A DNA stretch of 64,000 bases from Heterodera schachtii (lineage: Eukaryota; Nematoda; Chromadorea; Rhabditida; Heteroderidae): the NCBI GenBank assembly GCA_023374025.1, contig SIJG01000037.1, forward strand, positions 864,211 to 928,210, given 5' to 3'. The translations under genes were made by a program, and so were the position numbers. The notes beneath the pieces are model-generated. The model did no database searches and had not been told where the DNA came from. It saw only the letters and a program-made list of their open reading frames with translations. Positions 24,412-36,240 of this stretch are shown one piece after another (position 1 is the stretch's first letter; each line of letters begins with the position of its first letter).

Positions 24412-27400
24412 TTACAGCTTTTGTCGGCTCAATGTGAGCCTCACGCGTTGCCTCTCCTTGATCATGCCAATGGCTCGCTCGTGACTCATCCCAATGCAAC
24501 TTTCGCCGTCAATTTCCACTAATTGATCGCCAATTTGCATGGCACTGCCCGCTGCTGGGCCAACCTCGGCAATCTGGGCGCATACAAATTTCAAAATTTA
24601 TTAAATTTTCCATGGCGGCGCCTTTCGGCACGGCACCGATAGGCTTGGGCCAGAGTCTTTTTGTGTGGGATTAGCGGGAAAATAGAATTGAGTTAATTAT
24701 CTCGTCTACGCACTCCAAATCGGACAAATATTTTGTCGGGGAATTTCCTCCCCCGATCTTTTCTCTCCCCGAGTGTCGGGGGAACTATCCAATTGATTTT
24801 TCTTCAATTTTTGACTCTGCCTTTTAATTGCTGGCCACCCATCATTTAGTCATTGATTAGTGTTGTAAATGCCGCCGCCTACCTTGAGGATGAACAATGG
24901 CATGCCAAACTCGGCACCCCCGCGGATGGAAAAGCCGAAGCCGCGCTCGCCCCGCACCAACTCAACCGTGAACAAATTGGGCAAATGCTTAATTGTTACA
25001 GTAACCACACTCTCTGACAGAACCGTAACGGCAAAAACAAAGTACATTTTGCTGCTGCTGTTGCCGCCACGGTTGCTGCTGCTGCTGCTGTACTACAGTA
25101 CTCCTTGCGCCAACAACACCGTACCCACCACCACCAGCGGCGCTACCAGCGCCGACGACTCCATTACCGTACTCCGCCGCGGCCGCCACCGCACCGTTTG
25201 ACAATCTGTGCTGCTGCTTTAACAGTGCATAATTTGATGATAATGAGGATGATGATTGCTGCACATTGTCCGTCGCTGTAGTTGCTGCTAATGATGGCGG
25301 AGAAGCGGCGGACGGCGGCGGGTCCATCAGACGAAGCGTCGGTTCAATGGTCAGTGTCAACGTGTTGCCGGTGGAGCGGATGAATTGCAACACTTGCTGA
25401 ATGAGGGGGGGGGGAGGATTTCGAAATTTACACTAATTACTAGTTTAAATTCATGTTAATTGGCCTCACCTGGTGGCCCATGCTGGCAACAGAGTGCCCA
25501 TTGACCGCCACCACACAATCGCCCACACGGAGACGAGCCGAACGGTGCGCAGCACTTCCGGGCACAATGTCAGCTGAAGAAAATGTGCCAAAAATGGTCC
25601 AAATTCAAAATGTGGAAATATGGGGGGGGGGCCAAATTTAATTGCCATTAATTAGGCGTGTAATTTTCATTTCCAATTGATTGAAAAAACTGACCAATAT
25701 AACGGTGACTATGCGATATGATTGTGCAGCCAAAGTCGGGCTCAAAATCCATTTTGAGCAAAGTCACATCGTAGGGCAAAGTTTCTGAAGATAAATGAAG
25801 TGTAATTTTTGTCGAATGTATGTCAATGATTCGGTGGCTCAGTGGCATGGTTTGCCAACCGATTGGGTGGGGGAATGGGTTCGACTCCCATCCGAGGGCA
25901 TGCAATTTTATCATTTTTTATCAATTACTTTTTCTTCTTTTACCTTTTCCCCTGCTGCTCGACTCATTGCTTCCAACCAATGATGTCGCCGGAGAATGGG
26001 CAGAAAACAGTTCTGGAATTGATTACCAATTTAATGGCCCAGCCAAAAATTATGAGAAAATTTCCGGTGGCGCCTTTTGCGCGGCGGCATTCTTTAAACT
26101 CGTAAAATTAAAATTCGACCCAAATTTAGGGTTTTTGCCGCCCCCCCCCCCCCCCGAAAAAAAACAAAAATTTTACCCCCAGTAGAAGCAGTTGGCCATT
26201 CCCTCATCACCATCAATCGGACGTGGCCAACAATGGAGGCCTGAAAAATGCGATGATGTTTTTTGTGAAAAATGGATATGATTAAATTGGGCACACATTT
26301 TTCGCTAGGCACTGTAATTACCGTCAATGTTACTGTGGATTCAATGGAGATGGGAAAGTACAGAGTACTGTAATTACCGCCAATGTTACTGTACTCAATG
26401 GAGATACAGTGTACTGTAATTACCGTCAATGTTACTGTGGATTCAATGGAGATGGGAAAGTACAGAGTACTGTAATTACCGCCAATGTTACTGTACTCAA
26501 TGGAGATACAGTGTACTGTAATTACCGTCAATGTTACTGTGGATTCAATGGAGATGGGAAAGTACAGAGTACTGTAATTACCGCCAATGTTACTGTACTC
26601 AATGGAGATACAGTGTACTGTAATTACCGTCAATGTTACTGCGGATTCAATGGAGATGGGAAAGTACAAAGTACTGTAATTACCGCCTGTTTTTCAGAGC
26701 ACTCAATGGGTATGGACACTGTACCGGTTAATATATTGACAAACTAGGTACTGTAATTACAGTATTTTTGCATGCATGAATACTGTAATTATCGTATCTT
26801 TGGTTAATTAGAGAGCAAAAATTGAAATTTTATGTCTGCTGGCCGCCACCTGATTGATCAGTTCGACCGCGCGATTGTGCTGCGCGCCGACCACCGAGTG
26901 CGAGTCGATCTCCACAATTTGGTCGTTCAGCCTCAAGCGACCGTCCAAATCGGCCGCCCCTCCGGCGATCACTTCGCCAACGCTCAACGGCTTATTTTCC
27001 TTGAAATTTGGGAATTTTTTTTTAAATTATTTAATTTCCAATTTTAATTAATTTACTTCTGCTCCTCCCAGCAGATGAAAGCCGAACCCATTTGATTGAC
27101 TGATCAGATTGACCACAATGCTTTGCTTCTTAAAACAAAAGTCCGCTAATTAACCCTGTCAATGACATTTAATGAACTTGTCAATTCCCTTTAATGGGCC
27201 CTACTAATGCCCCCTAATTAGCCCTACTAAATGCTGCCAATGCCCCAATTAGCCCTTATAATACCCCTATTATCATTGCCAATGCCCTCTGTCCTATAAT
27301 AATACCTTAATTAACCTTGCCAAAATGCCCTATAATTAGCCCAGCATGACCATAATAACTAGCCATGCCAATAATTGATGCCACCAACCCACCCTTGTGT

Positions 27401-30400
27401 TGCTTGTGCCGCCATTCATTGTTCCGCCGTTCTGCTGCTGCTGTGTGGTGCCATTGTTGCAGCCCAGCGCCGAAACTGGCACAAATGGCGGCGTCGGGCA
27501 AAAGCCGAGCGTGGAGGAGGAGGGACGCATCCGCGCGGCACCCATCTGCTGTTGTTGGGACGGTGGGCCCATCATTACCGTATCGATGGCGGACGCGGAA
27601 GTGAAGTTGCGCATACGGTACTCGTCGTTGGCGTCGCCGTTGGACGGCGGCGGGAGATAACCTGAATCAAATTCGAAAAATGTATTTATTTAGGGGGTCT
27701 AATTAGTTGTTTAACTGTTGTTGTAGTTGTTGGTGATGGTAGTGGCATCATTTGTATGGTTCCGATGGTGGAGAGACTGAAATTTAAATTTTTAAAAATG
27801 TACACAGAGAGGAGAGAGTGAGTGATTGGAGAGGAAAGAGAGAGAAAGATTGGAGGAGAGAGAGAGAAAGAGAAAGTAATTGAAGAGGAAAGAGAAAGAG
27901 TGATTGGAGAGGAGAAAGAGTGTCTGGAGAGGGGGAAAGAAAGACAGAGAGAGTGGCGAGAGAGAGAGAGAGAGTGGGGGGGGGGGGAAGAAAGAGAAAA
28001 AGAGAGGGGAGGAGAGAGAGAGAGAGAGAGAGGGGAGGGGGGGGGGGGGGGGAGGGAAAGAGAGAGAGGAGAGAAAAAAAGAAAGGGAGATAGATTGATA
28101 AAAAGCGATGCCCGAGAGTGAATATATTTCTCCCTATACTCGACACCAAGACGCTTCTCTATTGACACTCGAGTTTTGCCGAGACTCAAGCTCAAATGCC
28201 GAGACTCTCGAGCTTTTCCAACAATCATCGAGACCCAACCGCTAATTAGAAAAATGAATGAATGTGCCAATAAATGAGTATCGATGACAGCCTAATTAAT
28301 GCCGTTTTTTGCCCACCCTTGGCAATGTTGTGCTTCCCCCATTTTGCCAATTCATTTGTTCATGTTCATGCTCATGCCGTTGCTGGTGTTGCAGTTGATG
28401 ATACATGGACTGACGCTGCAACTGCTGCTGTTGTTGCTGATTCGCTTTGCTGCCGCCGTTGGTTGGCCCCGGCGTTTTTGAGCGTTGGATGAACAGCGGC
28501 TTAAATGGCATTAAAATTTTTAATTAAATTAATTATTTAAATTAAAATGCCAAAAAACCCATGCCAACACACTCTGTGCTGTTGTTGTGCCTGCTGTTGC
28601 CGTTGTCCGCTTACGCCAGCAGTTGTGGTGCCATTCAGCGGTTGGCCACCTCCCCCACCGTCGCCGCCATTACCGTACCCGTACCGGAAACCGGCGGTCG
28701 GTGTACGAGACCTTGACAAATACAAAGTAAAAATCGCCGAGATTTCTGATTGTTTTTGCTGAATTCCCGAAATTGTCAGCTTTTGGAATAACAGGGGTAC
28801 TGTATAGAAGGCTGTAGTACTACTGTATGCCTAGAGTACGGTATCAATTTGCTGCTTGGGCACCTTTGTTTGGGCGCTCGCCGGTGGACCAACATTTTGC
28901 AGCGGCTGCCAATCGGGAAGTCGTGCAGCATTTGGACGAGTTGCGCATGGGGCAGGGCACGCACATTGTGACCGTTCACCTGTGTGTAAGTATCGTAGTA
29001 ATACATACAGTATGAATTAAACCCACTCCACCCATTTGACAGTACCTCCAAAATGGTGTCGCCTTCGAGCAAATTCGGGCACTGGTCCGGATGCAAAATG
29101 CTCTTCACGCGTTGGCCTTCAAAAATGGAGAATCACATTATTTAAATTTTTGACAATTCGCCGCATGAATAATTATTTAAATTGGGCATTTCCCCGCAGG
29201 AATTCTCAGTCGCGAATCAAAAAAAAAATGGATCAAGACTCGTTTCAAGAATTGTGCCAATTTAAACATGTGCAAAGACTCAGTGTCGAATCAAAATGAG
29301 CCAAACTTAGTCTCGAGTCAAAATGAGCCAAGACTAGGCCTCGAGTCCAAACAAAAAGGGCTATCTCGGCCCTAAAAAATGAGCCAAGACTCGGTCTTAA
29401 GTCTCATGAGTCATGAGACTCTTTCGCTCTCGAGCATGGGCTCACAATTCCACCGCAATTAGGCGTCCCCGCCGCTTGGGCAGTACCGTACCCACCGAAT
29501 GCGTCATCGTACACCGTAAAGCCGAAACCCTTTTGGCCCTTGCACAGCTCGACCACGTGTTGCTCACGGAAACGGTGGTGATTCTGATGGCTGTTGTACT
29601 GCTGCTGGTTACTGTTGCTACAGTTTTGCTGCTGTTGGACGGACGAAGCGGCGGCGTAAACATTTTCAGTGAAAATCTTTAAAATTCAAATTTTTAAATT
29701 TTTTTTTTAAATTTAAAATCCATTGCAAAAAAAATGCCGTTGTGTGTTTTACCCTGTTTGTCGGGTCCATTTGAAGTGGGTAGCCACGGCACACTTGGAT
29801 TCGGACAAATTCACCAACCTATGGGAGGAAATACCGTTTATTTCCAAGCGTATTACTGTATTTTACAGTGATCACCCATGACTGTCAATTAAATATTCTC
29901 ATCTATTATTTTTTCTTTTGAGTATATGGTGACTTTCTTTCAAAAAAGTCTCATTCCCGAATACTGTAATCCTTCTAGGGTGTACTGTAACATAATGTGC
30001 AAAAAGATATACGGTAGCATTAGATTAGAATTTCAAAAAGATGAAGAAATTTTTTTATAATTGATGCCAAATAAAATATGCCAATTTGCATAATTTGTTG
30101 GGTCAGGGAGCAATCAATTAGCAGCACTAATTAATGCCTAATTGCCCCCCCCCCAAATGTGCCCGCCCGCCCGCACATTGATGGCACGGAACACTTGGCA
30201 TGCGTCGTCCTGACTGGCGCCGAGCATGCACCGGTCGTTGACCATCACCAGCACGTCGCCCGAGCGCAGTGTGCCCTCCGCAGCGGCCGGCCCATTGGCA
30301 ATGATTGTTTTGATCTAAAAATTTGAATTAATTAAAACATTTATGGCCATTGATGGATGCCGCATACTCAACCATTTGAAATGGTTTCTGGCAAAATGCC

Positions 30401-33400
30401 CTTTAAAACTAAAAATTTTTTTTTTTGTATGTAAATCTAAAAAAGATCCAAAAATGTTTAAAGGCGGTTTAAAACATTTAAAGGAAGGATAACTAACGGA
30501 TTTGTGGTCCCTAAAATAAGGACAAGCAGATCATTTGTCCTTGAAAGGAAGGGCAGCCCATTCCCCGTCCTTAATTGCCTAGGTGACTGTAAAAAGGTTT
30601 GAAAAGGACGGACAATCAATTAATAATTGTGGCCCTTAAGACAATTGGGTCTTCCCCGTCCTTAAAAGTAAGGACACACCCATCTGTCCGTCCTTAATTA
30701 GTTTTAATGCAATAAATCGGCTTCTCCCACCACACCTGGATGAACTCGTCGTGCAAGTTTGTGCCATCGTTGCCGATCAGTGTGAAGCCGAGCCCCTTGG
30801 GCCCCTTTTGGACACGGGCATTTAAAATGTCGCCTTTTTGGATGGGGATTTAAACACTTCGCCAAAAATCCCGCGCTTTTTGAACCGACCACAAAGTTCG
30901 CCGGGATTTCGCGTGAAATGAATTCGCTGCTGCTGCTGCTGACGCTGATAACCAAGCCCAGCACCACCACTGCCACTATCATAATGATCCTGCTGATTAG
31001 GCAGATAATAATTGGCGGCGCCGGTGCCGTTGTTGTGAAAAGCGGCGGTGCCATAAATTCCTGCAAATGTAAAAAAAGTAAATAAATATATTAGGAAATA
31101 TTTTCTCTCGGGTTTCGAGTAAAAAATGCCAATACTTCGAGAAATCGGTTGGAATTTTGGGAAAAACATGATGGACACTGACTGGCTGGACAAGTGGATT
31201 TCTTATTTAACTTGGGACAAACCCAGGCCCATTGAAATCGAGTCAATGGCAACTCGTACAATAAAAAATTTACAAAATCAAAGCCTAAGCCTAGGCCCAA
31301 GTAAGCCTAGCCAAAAACTTAGGCCTAAGCCTAGCCTAAAGCTTAGCCTAAGCCTAGCCAAAAACTTAGGCCTAAGCCCAGCCTAAAGCTTCAGCTTAAA
31401 GCTGGGTTTTTTTTGTTGAAAATTCCGGGCTCGTCCATGTCAACAGTCTCTACAAATATGCATTTATGTAATAATTGGCGTGCCGCCCACCATTATTGGC
31501 ACCACTGTTCGATGGAATGCCACCACCCGCCGTCGATGCCATGGACACCAATCGCTCGTGGTGGTTGTGGTGGAAGTTCGGTGGTGCCGTGGAGGTGGTC
31601 GCCGCCTGCTGCTGTTGGTGCTGGTACGGCTCGTAGATGGGCTGCTTGGTGGACGGCACCATGACCAGTGAAGTTGGGCGCTCATACTGAGTCCGCTTGT
31701 TGATGTGACTGGAGAAGAAATCAATTGTAATTTTTGTGAATCGGATACTACAGTACGCCGCTGTTTTCAGATAGATACAGTAATGCCTTCGGTACTGGGG
31801 AGAGCAGCTCGTCCCCCGCCCCGGTCCACACCTGGCAAGAAATACACCAAAAAATTGGAAATTATTAGTTTTTTTATATTTCTTAGGGATTTTTCCTCTT
31901 ACAAAAAAAATTTCGAGACAGACTTTCAGTCTTATTCCCGGCCTTTTACTTCACGAATTCTCTCTCTCTCACTTCATTGACTATAATTGGTGATTCTCGA
32001 GAGTCTCGGTCTCGATAAAAATCCAGGGATTTGTGGGTCTCGTCTGAGTCTCGGGTGAAATCTCGGTCTCGAGTTTTTTTTGGATCTCGAAAACTTTCGG
32101 TCACTCGAGAAACTAATCCCAAAAATCTCGACAATTCAACTCTCGACTTTGGCTTCGTCTCACTCTCGAATTGACTTTTGTACTCTTTGAGTCTTACATT
32201 TTAAGAATTTTCGACATTTTTTTAGGTTAGCAAATGCCTTCCTTACAAATAGACCACTTGGTCAAGCAGTTCGCTGCCGTTTCGGAATGATGCCGTGCTG
32301 GAGGAGCGGGGGCACCCGCACTGGCCACAGATGGGCCGGCCGGGGAACATATTTTTTTCAAATCAAAAAATGCATAATTTTTAAAGCGATTTTCTGAGGA
32401 AAAAATAAATAAATTTTTTAATTTTCAGACAATAAAAATGAATAAATTTTCGAGAATTAATTCGCTGTTCAAACATTGGTTTTTTTTTCTTTTCCTTTTT
32501 TGGGGTTTTCGGAGCGTGGGAAAATTGGCGAAGAATTTTTTTTCACCTTTTTGAATGATGACGGAATAATATGTGAATTGAATAATGGTTGAAAAAACGA
32601 AATTAAAAATTGGAATAAAATATATATTAAAATGTTAAAAATTTTGCCAGAAAATTTTCGTAATTTCCAAAAAATTCGTTTAAAAAAACCCATAAAAATA
32701 AAAATGGCAATAAAACAAGTTTAAAATAATTAAAATTTGCCAGGGAATTTTTCGTAATTTGCAAAAATTATTCGTTTCGAAAAATCCAATTTTTAGTGAT
32801 GAACTTCTCCCCGGTGATCTGCGCCGGCTATTTTCGGGACATGACCAAAATAGGTGCCAAAATAGGTTTTTGGGTATGGCACAAATCAATTCAGCAGCAT
32901 TTTGCCGGCACCGCCTGCCGTGCCGTGCAAAGTGTCAATAAATTTGGGGAATTCGCCCCCGGGGTTTTCATTCTTAGCCCTTCCCCCGCCCCCGGAGGGG
33001 ACGAGAAACTCTTTCTCTTCCCCTTCCCTCTCTTCACTCTCGAACCCATCACAGCAGCACTAATTTCATCCCGGGGAAGAAGCGGGGGAGGGGGGGGGGG
33101 GGGGGGAGAAGCTGTCATGCCTAATCTGATGGACTCTCTTTGAATTGGGGGGACGGGAAGGGGGGGGGGACAGTTGACAATCTCGGCACATTTTGTTGTG
33201 CCATTCCTTCCCCCCCCCCGCCAATTGTGGGGACACGCGACACATGAGATAAGAGACAGAATTTGGCATATATGTAAGACAATAATGGTCTAAACACCTA
33301 TGGCTTTAAATACCATAGCAAAAAAGAAAGTTGGGATAAAATGCCAATTCCGGGCTCTACATAGTCAAGACTCTCGAACGTACATGGCCCGAGACCAAGT

Positions 33401-34517
33401 TGTATACAGTAATGTACAGTAATATACCAAGACTCATTTGCCTCGGGATTTGACAGTCTTCTCCATCCAATCCACAAGCATTTATTTATTGTCAGCCATT
33501 GTCAAGAATGGGTGGGATGGGATGTACACGGAATGCCAAATTGAGTTTGGCGCCTTAATTGCCTGCCTTTGGGCACTTGAAGCAATTTGCCTCAGGGGCT
33601 AATTAGCTGGGATTGGATTTGACGAAAAAGAGAGGTGCTCCATCACTTGGGACATTGCATAAATTTGTTTCAACAAACCTCGAGAGTTAATAAACGAATT
33701 CCTAGAGGAGACCAATGGACTGGGATTTTGATTTTGAATTAAAAAAAAAGAAAAGATTTTTTAAATTGTAAAAAAATAAAAAAATTTTGAAAAAATTCGG
33801 GGAAAAATGCCGGAGGGAGGGCGGGGGGGGGGTGTGGTGAGCTGCTCCCTGCTGTTCTGAGTTTCGACTCTAAACAAGTCTCTATCAGGCATTTGAGGGT
33901 CTCGATCTCGTACCCAGAGGCGGGTCAAGAGTCTCGGCAATTTCCGTTTCGAAAACGGTGCTAGTCGAGACCAACAGCTTGAAAAGTGCCAAAGTTTTCC
34001 GGGATCTCCAATCCAATGACTTTTGATGGCACACCCGGGATTTCGTGCTTGGCTTGCCAGCATACACCAGCCGTGACAATGCCCTCAACTTTTCCCGTTT
34101 TTGTCCTTCCCCTACTCACTCCACATAGAAAGTGCCGTGGATTGTGTCCTCAATGCGCTCCCATCCGTCCGGCAACCGTTGTTGCTGCTGGAAGTTGTGC
34201 AGCGGGTACGTGTCGCGCGGGTCGTCCCACGTGGTGGTGCCCGTGTTGTGACTGGCCAATTTAAATGGGCTAATTTGTTTTTAAATTAAAATTTAATGAG
34301 TTTTTTACTCAATGTAATATTTTTCGCCATTTTCGGTGTACGAAATTTCCCAATTTGGCGGCAACGGACGCCCACCGCCGCCGCCGCCGCCGACGGCGGA
34401 AGACGGAACAGAAGCAGAAGCAGAAGCAGCAGTCCCTGAGATGACCATGCTGTGGTTGATGATATTGCTTTTGTTGTTTTTGCTATTCAATGGGCTCGTG
34501 AATGAAGCGGAGGATGG
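24412..34517 (-). CDS. magi-1: MAGI-type scaffold: 2 WW + 5 PDZ domains
   Basis: Minus-strand exons, 5' to 3': 34309-34517, 34120-34251, 31491-31708, 30890-31060, 30736-30833, 30177-30314, 29753-29818, 29454-29676, 29046-29116, 28864-28979, 28573-28711, 28317-28499, 27393-27661, 27057-27125, 26850-26999, 26177-26240, 25695-25784, 25470-25573, 25046-25396, 24883-24987, 24412-24573 (about 1,042 aa). Order: WW1 ([20 protein letters not shown]...TTTWDDP), WW2 ([20 protein letters not shown]...YERP), PDZ1 ([14 protein letters not shown]), PDZ2 ([10 protein letters not shown]), a Gln-rich linker, PDZ3 ([13 protein letters not shown]), PDZ4 ([10 protein letters not shown]), a Gln/Gly linker, PDZ5 ([16 protein letters not shown]) and stop. 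This order matches membrane-associated MAGI proteins of junctions and synapses. The N-terminal PDZ0 and guanylate-kinase part was not found upstream. One intron is only 56 bp (30834-30889). The join 28317 to 27661 is out of phase by one base, so that boundary is wrong or a micro-exon is missing. The start codon is not known. Confidence 0.9.
25828..25899 (+). other. tRNA-like sequence with intact A and B boxes
   Basis: TGGCTCAGTGG (25835-25845) fits the pol III A box and GGTTCGACTCC (25878-25888) fits the B box exactly. ATGGG-TTCGACT-CCCAT forms a perfect T arm, and the 3' acceptor strand CCGAGGG pairs with only four bases of the 5' side (TCGG). A TTTT tract follows. The D and anticodon arms do not fold well, so this is a tRNA pseudogene or the head of a SINE, lying antisense in a MAGI intron. 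Confidence 0.4.
26311..26690. repeat. Minisatellite, 102-bp unit x ~3.7, in a MAGI intron
   Basis: ACTGTAATTACCGTCAATG starts at 26311, 26413, 26515 and 26617. Each unit is an internal dimer: the second half has ACCGCCAATGTTACTGTACT. The motif TACTGTA/ACAGTA recurs in every half-unit. Long open frames here are repeat artefacts. Confidence 0.9.
27800..28095. repeat. GA-rich low-complexity tract in a MAGI intron
   Basis: GAGAGAGA-type purine run with long G runs; not coding. Confidence 0.85.
31710..34119. other. 2.4-kb MAGI intron between the WW2 halves
   Basis: No exon is needed here because WW2 joins in phase across it. It holds TCTCGAG-type repeats (about 31990-32160, 33860-33960), ACAGTA motifs, G runs near 33090 and 33160, and GC-rich islets near 31790, 32280 and 32950 that could be alternative exons but lack proof. 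Confidence 0.5.
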
Positions 34518-36240
34518 CTTTTGAAAGGCATAAAAATGGCCTAAAAAATTTTTTAAAATAAATTTTAGACTCTTTTTAATGGCATTTTTTGGGTTTGAAA
34601 TTTTGCGCGTGGAAACCCGGCATTTGTGCCAATTTTATTTTTTTTGTGTTGGATTTGACCGATATTTTTCATTTTCACTTAGACCTGAAAGTCTTCAGAT
34701 CTGTCAAACATTTTTTGTCCCCCCTCCACCCAATTTAATTGAGAATTTTTTTTTTTTTGGGTTTTCTATGGCACCATTTGCATATTATTTTTTAAAAGAT
34801 GAAACAAAGTAGGCATTTGTTGGGTCAAAGAAAATGAAAACTGCCGGTGAATAAATACATAATTATAAATTGAATGGCGGGGGATAAATGGGGGGGGGGG
34901 AGGAGAGGTGAATGGGAAGACAATGAGAGGGGGGGGGGGGGGGGAAGAGAGAGAAATGTGTTGTGTATTATCGTCGTCGTCGTCGGCTCGGACGGAGGTT
35001 GTGCTGCTGCTGCTCACCATCGATGATGCTGCTGCTGCTGATGGAGATGAAGATGATGATGATGATGAGATGGTCTCCTCCTCCTCTTCCCTCCTCCTTC
35101 CATCTTTTTGCAAAAAGGGAGAGAGAGAGAGGAGGGAGGAGCACAGCGGCGCAGCAAAATCGGGGGACGGGGGAGGAAACGGGACAAGGGGGGAGGGATG
35201 GGGGTAAAGGTGGAAAATGGGATAGTGGAAGAGGAAGGAGGGCAGAGGAGGAATCGAGGAAGGGGCAAAAAGTAAATAGGGAAACGGGGAACACGAAAAA
35301 AGGGGAGACGGATCGGGGGAAGAACGGGAGACGAGGGGAGAGACAAGAGGGAAAATGGGGGGACAGAGGTAGAGAAGGGCAGAGGAGGAACCGGGGAAGG
35401 GGTAAAAGTAAAGGGGGAAATGGGAGACGGGGAGGGGAGGGGAGAAACGGGGGAGACGAGGGGAGATACAAAAGGGAAAGGGGACAGAGGAGAGATCGGG
35501 CACAAAATGTGGACAAATGCAAATGGTGAAATGGGGGGGGGGGGGGCGGGGAAATTTAGGACAGTCAAAGGGAGTGACGGGGGCAAGGGAAACGGGGGGG
35601 GGGGGGATCATGGCGCATTTCCTGCTGCTTATGATGTAGCAGCACCACCCGCCCGTGTCGATCCATATATCCTTACGTGAGCAACTATGAGATGGGCGGG
35701 GGGGGGGGGGCAGGGGGGAGGATGAGATGAATCGAATAAATTATAGACGGGGGAGCGGAGGGGGGGACGGAGGATGCGATGATGGATGCGACGGACGCAT
35801 TTCTTAGGGGGCGGACGGGGCGGGGGGCGGGGGCGGGGGGCGGTTCGCCCCGCCGATCATGAAAATAGCATCATCGCCGCCTCCGCCGTCGCCACACCTA
35901 ACGGGGGGGGGGGAGGACACAATGATAAAGAGAGAAAGAGAGCATTGATCATGATCAGAGCAGAGTATCACGACACACATGATGATCAGTTTCAGCTGCT
36001 GCTGCTGTTGGCTTTGTGTGTGTTTTGCAAATCTTGCGCAGCATGGATCAGAGATCAACGAACACAGCAAGCAGAAAGAAAGTGTGTGTGTGTGTGTGTG
36101 CGCGGAGGAAAGCCGCAAGAAGCGATCAAATTTTGCGGTGATCGGCGATTTTTGATCGCACAATTTGCTGTTTTTTGCTGCCTCTGCTGCTGATCGGTGC
36201 AGCAATTTTTTGGAATAAATCATGAAAAAAGTTGAGTTTG
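34518..36240. other. Purine-rich low complexity upstream of MAGI
   Basis: About 34880-35800 is GGGGA/GA-rich with CTG/GAT runs near 35000-35070. Long open frames on both strands (up to 281 codons) are Pro/Ser or Gly/Arg/Glu simple sequence. The missing 5' exon(s) of MAGI would be expected here or further upstream. Confidence 0.6.

Noticed and set aside
26094..26669. 191-codon open frame (minus)
   Set aside because: Created by the 102-bp minisatellite (period divisible by three), and overlaps a real MAGI exon in another frame.
27686..28270. Ser/Leu/Pro-rich 194-codon frame (minus)
   Set aside because: GA-tract artefact within a MAGI intron.
32256..32340. Possible extra MAGI exon in the WW2 intron
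   Set aside because: A GC-rich stretch with GT/AG-like ends exists, but WW2 is complete and in phase without it; no family match.
34766..35611. 281-codon open frame (minus)
   Set aside because: Pro/Ser/Phe-rich translation of GGGGA/GA purine repeat; both strands and other frames are equally open.
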